A stretch of DNA of 45,425 nt from assembly GCA_017388175.1 (NCBI GenBank), contig JAFOTD010000107.1:1-45425 (forward strand). The letters are read 5' to 3'. The translations under genes and the position numbers were made by a program. The notes beneath the pieces are model-generated. The model ran no database searches. It was not told the origin of the DNA and saw nothing but the letters and a program-made list of their open reading frames with translations. Source of the stretch: Clostridia bacterium. Lineage in GTDB: Bacteria > Bacillota > Clostridia > Christensenellales > CAG-138. Positions 40,524 through 45,425 of the stretch are shown one piece after another (positions within the stretch are counted from its first letter, which is position 1; the number at the start of each line of letters is the position of its first letter).

Positions 40524-43006
40524 GTATGGCAACGAATTTTTTGGAAACTGCTAAAAATTTAAAAGAGGAGATGCAGACGCTTCTGCACGCGCTCGATGCA
40601 ACGAAGAGCTCCATCGGAACACTTCTCGATTCCGCGCGGCGTACCGAGGGCAGCATGATCGACCGCGAGGAAAAGGAAAAGCAGGAGCGTGAGGAACGTG
40701 AACGCGCCGAGCGGCTGAAGGCCTTACTCGAAAGCGAGACCGATCTTGCCGCACATGCGGGCGGCGTCGAAGAGGAGCCGGAGCCCGCACCCAAACCGGC
40801 AGCGCCGGAACCCGAAGCGGTTTCCGCGCCGAAGCCGGAAGTCGAGCGCGCCCCGGAGCAAAGACCGCAGCGCGCGCCTGAAGCGAGGGAGCAGCGCGAA
40901 CCGCGCAAGGACCGTCCGCGTCAGGATGCGCCGCGTCAGGACGGACCGCGCCAGCAGGCGGTAGCCGAGCGCCGTACGAACGACGCGCGTCCGCCGCGCC
41001 GCGACAATACCGGGAGCTCGCGCGCTGTGATGATCAATCCGCCGAGTCCCTCGGACAGCAATAAGAACAGAACGGATAAGAAAAAAACGTTCGATACTAC
41101 GGATAAGAAGGCAAAGAACAAGAAGACGATGATGAAGGAACAGGGGCCGACCGCACGCGGTTGGGAGGATGACGGACAGATGGGCAATCGCCGCAAAGTA
41201 AAGCGGCATGAGGCGGAAGCGCAGCAGCCGAAGCCCGCGCCCGTTGTGATTGATCACGCGGTGATCACGACCGAGACGATTACGGTGAAGGACCTTTCTG
41301 AAAAGCTCGGCAAACCGGCAAACGAGATCCTCAAAAAACTGCTCATGCTCGGCATCATCGCCAACATCAACCAGGAGCTTGATTTTGACACCTGTGAACT
41401 GATTGCCGGTGAATTCAACATTACGCTCGAACAGCAGCTTCAAAAGTCGTTTGAGGACGTTCTGATGGATTCCGCGGACGACGTCGACGCACCGGAAACG
41501 CTGAAGCCGCGTCCGCCGGTCGTGACCATCATGGGCCACGTCGACCACGGCAAGACGTCGCTTCTTGACGCGATCCGCAATTCGCACGTTACCGCGGGAG
41601 AAGCGGGCGGCATCACGCAGCATATCGGCGCGTACACCGTCACGTTGAACGGCAAGCAGATTACCTTTATCGACACGCCCGGTCACGAAGCGTTCACGGC
41701 GATGCGTGCGCGCGGCGCGCAGGTTACGGATATCGTTATCCTGGTCGTTGCCGCGGACGACGGCATCATGCCGCAGACGATCGAGGCGATCAACCATGCG
41801 AAGGCGGCTGGCGTCCCGATCATCGTTGCAATCAACAAGATCGACCGCGACACCGCAGATCCCGAGCGCGTCAAACAGCAGCTCACCGAATACGGGCTGG
41901 TTACCGAGGAATGGGGCGGTGATACGATCTGCGTGCCGGTTTCAGCGAAGAAGCAGATCAATCTCGATTCGCTTCTTGAAATGGTTCTGCTGCAGGCGGA
42001 TGTTCTCGAACTCAAGGCGAATCCGGACCGCCTCGCAAAGGGCACGATTATCGAGGCGCAGCTCGACAAGTCGCGCGGTCCGGTTGCAACCGTGCTCGTG
42101 CAGAACGGCACGCTGAAGAAGGGCGACATGATCGTCGCCGGTACGGCATACGGCAGAGTTCGCGCCATGACGGACGACAAGGGCCGCTCTGTGAACAGTG
42201 CAGGCCCGTCCGTTCCGGTCGAGGTGCTCGGTTTTAACGAGGTTCCCGCAGCAGGCGACGTGCTGTTCGCGGCGAACGATGACAAGCTCAGCCGTCAGGT
42301 GGCGGAGGAGCGTATCGACAAACTCAAGGCGGCGCAGGTCAAGCAGGCGCAGAAGGTCTCTCTGGACGATCTGTTCAACCAGATGGCCGAGGGCGAGCTG
42401 AAGGACCTGAACCTGATCATCAAGGCGGACGTGCAGGGCTCGGTCGAAGCGGTCAAGCAATCGCTTGAAAAGCTCAGCAACGACGAAGTCCGTGTGCGCT
42501 GCATCCACAGCGGCGTCGGCGCGATCACCGGGTCCGACATCATGTTCGCATCCGCTTCGAACGCGATCGTCATCGGTTTCAACGTGCGTCCGGATTCCAC
42601 CGCGCGCGCGGCAGCCGAAAAGGAAAAGGTTGACGTTCGCACCTATCGCGTCATTTACAATGCGATCGAGGACGTTCAGAACGCAATGAAGGGCATGTTC
42701 AAACCCGTCTTCCAGGAGGTCGAGCTCGGCCGCTGCACGGTGCGTTCGACGTTCCGCATTTCCGGCGTCGGTACGATCGCCGGCGCGTACGTCAACGAGG
42801 GCAAGGTCACCAGAACCGCGCAGGTGCGCGTGGTTCGCGGCGGCATTGTTCTGCATGACGGCAAGATCGCGTCCCTGAAGCGCTTCAAGGACGACGCAAG
42901 GGAAGTCCTCGCGGGATACGAATGCGGTATTTCGATCGAGAACTTCAACGATATCATTGAAGATGACGTCATCGAATGCTATATGATGGAGGAAGTGAAG
43001 CGCTGA
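40520..43006 (+). CDS. infB: Translation initiation factor IF-2
   Basis: A GTPase that places initiator tRNA on the 30S subunit. The 828 residues have a low-complexity N-terminal part rich in Arg, Glu and Pro (about 50-200), the IF2-N domain ([21 protein letters not shown] near 254), G1 GHVDHGKTS at about 339, DTPGHEAF and NKID, then domains II-IV. The start may be ATG 40520 or ATG 40526 (two codons later); a GGGG ribosome site fits the second slightly better. Confidence 0.97.
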   Translation: MSMATNFLETAKNLKEEMQTLLHALDATKSSIGTLLDSARRTEGSMIDREEKEKQEREERERAERLKALLESETDLAAHAGGVEEEPEPAPKPAAPEPEAVSAPKPEVERAPEQRPQRAPEAREQREPRKDRPRQDAPRQDGPRQQAVAERRTNDARPPRRDNTGSSRAVMINPPSPSDSNKNRTDKKKTFDTTDKKAKNKKTMMKEQGPTARGWEDDGQMGNRRKVKRHEAEAQQPKPAPVVIDHAVITTETITVKDLSEKLGKPANEILKKLLMLGIIANINQELDFDTCELIAGEFNITLEQQLQKSFEDVLMDSADDVDAPETLKPRPPVVTIMGHVDHGKTSLLDAIRNSHVTAGEAGGITQHIGAYTVTLNGKQITFIDTPGHEAFTAMRARGAQVTDIVILVVAADDGIMPQTIEAINHAKAAGVPIIVAINKIDRDTADPERVKQQLTEYGLVTEEWGGDTICVPVSAKKQINLDSLLEMVLLQADVLELKANPDRLAKGTIIEAQLDKSRGPVATVLVQNGTLKKGDMIVAGTAYGRVRAMTDDKGRSVNSAGPSVPVEVLGFNEVPAAGDVLFAANDDKLSRQVAEERIDKLKAAQVKQAQKVSLDDLFNQMAEGELKDLNLIIKADVQGSVEAVKQSLEKLSNDEVRVRCIHSGVGAITGSDIMFASASNAIVIGFNVRPDSTARAAAEKEKVDVRTYRVIYNAIEDVQNAMKGMFKPVFQEVELGRCTVRSTFRISGVGTIAGAYVNEGKVTRTAQVRVVRGGIVLHDGKIASLKRFKDDAREVLAGYECGISIENFNDIIEDDVIECYMMEEVKR

Positions 43007-43380
43007 TGGCAAAGGTCAGAAACGAACGGCTTCGCGAGGAGCTCAAAAAAACGGTCAGCGCGATTATCTTCGATATGAAGGATCCGCGCATCCCCGCGGT
43101 GACGTCGATCACCGAGATGGAAGTGACGCCGGATCTGAAGTATGCAAAGGCGCACGTTTCCGTATACGACGCGGATGAGAACGCGGCCAAAACCGCGGTC
43201 GACGCGCTGAACCACGCGGCAGGCTTTATCGCGCATGAGGTCGGTAACCGCATGACAATCCGCCGCGTGCCTTCCATCAAGTTCGTCGGCGACGATTCGA
43301 TCGCATATTCGGTGCATATTTCCGAGGTGATCCGTTCGCTGCACAAGGATGACAAGCCCGCAGAGGAGGACGAGGAATGA
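43006..43380 (+). CDS. rbfA: Ribosome-binding factor A
   Basis: A 30S assembly factor with a KH-like fold. The 124 residues show RNERLREELKKTVSAII (about 4-20), KDPRIP and VTSITEMEVTPDLKYAKAHVSV. The ATG overlaps the infB stop by one base. Its own end overlaps the next ATG. Confidence 0.94.
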   Translation: MAKVRNERLREELKKTVSAIIFDMKDPRIPAVTSITEMEVTPDLKYAKAHVSVYDADENAAKTAVDALNHAAGFIAHEVGNRMTIRRVPSIKFVGDDSIAYSVHISEVIRSLHKDDKPAEEDEE

Positions 43381-44333
43381 ACCTTTCCGGGGCGGTGTCC
43401 TTTATACAATCGCATCAAACCTTTTATCTGGCAGCCCATCAGTCGCCCGACGGCGATACGCTGGGCTCTTGCCTTGCTTTGCGGGCGGCGCTTCTCCTGA
43501 TGGGCAAGGAAGCGACGGTCGTCTGTCCCGATCCCGCGCCGAAAAACCTTTCGTTTTTGGAGGGCGTCGACACGGTGACCGACACGGACGGGATCGAGCC
43601 GCCGAAGGAAGCTGTGATCTATGTCGACTGTGCCGATCATAAGCGCACGGGCGCGCTGCAGTCGATTCTCGAAAGCGCGCCGTATCAGTTTTGTATCGAC
43701 CATCACGGAACGAATCCGCGTGAGAGCAGGGACGGCGACTGGGTGGAGGAGGTCGGCGCGACCGGCGAGCTGATTCTTCGTCTGCTGGAAGCGCTGCACG
43801 TGCCGATCACACACGGGATTGCGACTGCACTCTATACGGCGATCGCCACGGATACCGGCAACTTTTCGTATTCCAACACGTCCGCGGATTCGTTTTTTGC
43901 TGCGGCAAAACTCATGGCGTACGACATTAATCTGCCGGAACTCAACCGGATTCTGTTCCGTGAAATGCCGCTTGCAAAGGCGAAGCTGATCGCATACGTG
44001 CTCGGCGAAATGGAGCTGTCCACGGACGGACGGCTGAACATCGCAGCGATCTCGCAGACCGTGATGGAATCTTTTCACGCGACGAAAGAGGACTGCGAGG
44101 GCCTGATCGACGATATGCGCGACGTCGATACGGTTGAGGCCGCGTGCATTCTGAAGGAGTCGGACGGGTGCGTACGCGTCAGCATGCGTTCTAAGCGCTC
44201 GTGCGACGTTGCGGCGGTTGCAAAGCAGTTCGGCGGCGGCGGACACCTTCGCGCCGCGGGCTGCACGCTGTACCTTCCGCTTGACGAAGCGAAACGCGTC
44301 ATGAGGGACGCGCTTACGGAAGCCTTGGCATGA
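43377..44333 (+). CDS. nrnA: Bifunctional oligoribonuclease / PAP phosphatase NrnA (DHH family)
   Basis: Degrades nano-RNAs and 3'-phosphoadenosine 5'-phosphate. The 318 residues have the DHH motif set: SPDGDT (about 23-28), VDCADHK (D84, D87), IDHHGTN (108-114), ATDTGNF, and the DHHA1 motif GGGGHLRAAG near 280. Located between rbfA and truB, as in Bacillota. Confidence 0.93.
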   Translation: MNLSGAVSFIQSHQTFYLAAHQSPDGDTLGSCLALRAALLLMGKEATVVCPDPAPKNLSFLEGVDTVTDTDGIEPPKEAVIYVDCADHKRTGALQSILESAPYQFCIDHHGTNPRESRDGDWVEEVGATGELILRLLEALHVPITHGIATALYTAIATDTGNFSYSNTSADSFFAAAKLMAYDINLPELNRILFREMPLAKAKLIAYVLGEMELSTDGRLNIAAISQTVMESFHATKEDCEGLIDDMRDVDTVEAACILKESDGCVRVSMRSKRSCDVAAVAKQFGGGGHLRAAGCTLYLPLDEAKRVMRDALTEALA

Positions 44334-45199
44334 TCGAAGGGATCGTTACCGTTTTAAAGCCGCCCGCGATGTCGAGTTCTGACGTCGTCGTTGACTTGCG
44401 GCATATCTTTTCCACCAAACGCGTGGGGCATCTGGGGACGCTCGACCCCGAGGCTGCGGGCGTATTGCCGGTGTGCGTCGGGCGCGCCGTGCGGCTGTTT
44501 GACTACCTTGTCGATAAGCAAAAGACGTATCTCTGTGAGATCGCGTTCGGCGCCGCGACCGATACGCAGGACGCGCAGGGCGTGATCAAGGAAAAGAGCG
44601 ACGCCGTGGTGACGGAGGAACAGCTTCAAGCGGTATTGCCGCGCTTTACCGGCACGATCGTGCAGACGCCCCCGATGTATTCCGCGCTGAAATTCAACGG
44701 ACAGAAGCTTTATGATCTTGCGCTTTCGGGAAAGGAGATCCCCGATAAATCGCGTGAGGTTGAGATTCCCTCTTTGAAATGCACCGGCATGCGCGGACGA
44801 AACCGGTTTCTTTTAGAGGTTACCTGTTCGCGCGGGACGTATATCCGTACGCTATGCAACGACATCGGCGCAGCGATCGGCGTTCCGGCACATATGGCGT
44901 TCCTGCTGCGTACGGCATCCGGACCGTTTACACTCGAGCATGCGCATTCGATCACGGAGCTGGAGACGATGAAAACCGAGGGGCGGCTTTCGGACGCGCT
45001 GACTTCCTGCGAGGATGCGGTTGCGTTTTTGCCGCGGCTGGATCTCAAAAGCGATCGCCGCAAGCCCGCAACGAACGGACTTCCGACGCGCACGAACGCG
45101 CAGGACGGCACGTACCGCCTTTACTGCGATGGCTTTTTGGGCGTCGGTACGGTAAAAAACGGCGACGCAGTCTTAAAGGTACACCTGTACGGGGAATGA
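44330..45199 (+). CDS. truB: tRNA pseudouridine(55) synthase
   Basis: Makes the T-loop pseudouridine at position 55 of tRNA. The 289 residues hold the catalytic D39 in GHLGTLDPEAAGVLP, with later LVDKQKTYLCEI, QTPPMYSALKFNGQKLYDLA and CSRGTYIRTLCNDIG. The ATG overlaps the nrnA stop. Confidence 0.95.
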   Translation: MIEGIVTVLKPPAMSSSDVVVDLRHIFSTKRVGHLGTLDPEAAGVLPVCVGRAVRLFDYLVDKQKTYLCEIAFGAATDTQDAQGVIKEKSDAVVTEEQLQAVLPRFTGTIVQTPPMYSALKFNGQKLYDLALSGKEIPDKSREVEIPSLKCTGMRGRNRFLLEVTCSRGTYIRTLCNDIGAAIGVPAHMAFLLRTASGPFTLEHAHSITELETMKTEGRLSDALTSCEDAVAFLPRLDLKSDRRKPATNGLPTRTNAQDGTYRLYCDGFLGVGTVKNGDAVLKVHLYGE

Positions 45200-45257
45200 C
45201 TGCCGCTCAGTCGGCGATCCCTGACAAGGGGAGCTCGAACAGGGAAATGGAGGAAGT

Positions 45258-45425
45258 ATGAACCGAACGGTTGTGGCTTTGGGCATGTTTGACGGGGTGC
45301 ACCTCGGGCATCGGGCGCTGCTGCGGCGCGCGGCAGAGATTGCGCACGCGTGCGGTGACGCGGCGGTGGCGTTTACCTACGACAACCACCCGAGGGAGCT
45401 GTTTTACGGCGCGTTTCCGTATCTT
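45258..45425 (+). CDS. ribF: Riboflavin kinase / FAD synthetase, partial (C-terminus outside window)
   Basis: The first 56 codons of RibF, which makes FMN and FAD. The N-terminal adenylyltransferase motif is visible as GMFDGVHLGH (residues 9-18), followed by FTYDNHPRELF. GGAGG precedes the ATG. It extends past the right edge; identity is still clear from the motif and the truB-ribF order. Confidence 0.9.
   Translation, partial: MNRTVVALGMFDGVHLGHRALLRRAAEIAHACGDAAVAFTYDNHPRELFYGAFPYL

Noticed and set aside
41942..43012. 356-residue antisense reading frame opposite infB
   Set aside because: The same shadow effect; composition (His/Asp/Arg/Leu rich) unlike a real protein here.

Overview
The window reads as a chromosomal stretch of a GC-rich member of the Clostridia (Bacillota), probably an anaerobic, fermentative, possibly gut-associated relative of spore formers. 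Clues are the ispH-S1 gene fusion in a cmk-plsC-ispH/S1 operon, a GerW/YtfJ-type sporulation protein beside a DUF2953 protein and a D,D-carboxypeptidase, a sodium-pumping oxaloacetate decarboxylase, BMP-type nucleoside ABC transporters, and the rimP-nusA-rnpM-ylxQ-infB-rbfA-nrnA-truB-ribF order. Nothing looks like a prophage, insertion sequence or CRISPR array. The window cuts gltX at the left and ribF at the right. No species is claimed.

Layout. 1-2603: glnS and gltX on the minus strand from one promoter. 2706-3061: two tiny conserved-looking genes and a terminator. 3223-6399: a strong promoter, a leader that matches the core of the glmS self-cleaving ribozyme, and then nagB, a left-handed beta-helix acetyltransferase-like gene and glmM. 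6405-10845: two tandem membrane-anchored PQQ-type beta-propeller genes, the first behind a long structured leader and the second apparently leaderless. 10859-16594: surE, a HI0933-type flavoprotein, cmk, plsC and ispH-S1. 16664-21976 and 24944-30211: two complete BMP-type (purine) nucleoside ABC systems, each with a separately transcribed lipoprotein gene followed by an ATPase-permease-permease operon. Between them lies DUF2953-gerW-dac-rluB. 30215-34119 (minus): a zinc-ribbon membrane protein, an unknown protein, adenine deaminase, a DUF4363-like protein and a DUF421 protein. 34289-38304: oxaloacetate decarboxylase (gamma, biotin carrier, beta, alpha) and pgsA. 38308-45425: the nusA-infB operon.

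How the genes work together. Adenine deaminase and the two nucleoside importers suggest purine salvage. The oad genes couple oxaloacetate decarboxylation to sodium export. The most striking unit is the nagB operon. A glmS ribozyme normally silences glucosamine-6-phosphate (GlcN6P) synthase when GlcN6P accumulates. Here it precedes a gene for the enzyme usually called GlcN6P deaminase, followed by a protein resembling the GlmU acetyltransferase domain and by phosphoglucosamine mutase. The simplest reading is that this NagB runs in the synthetic direction (fructose-6-phosphate + ammonia to GlcN6P). The operon would then be an ammonia-dependent replacement for the GlmS route to cell-wall amino sugars, feedback-controlled by the ribozyme. 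A second point of interest is an internal promoter, Shine-Dalgarno and in-frame ATG inside ispH-S1 that could give free S1 protein.
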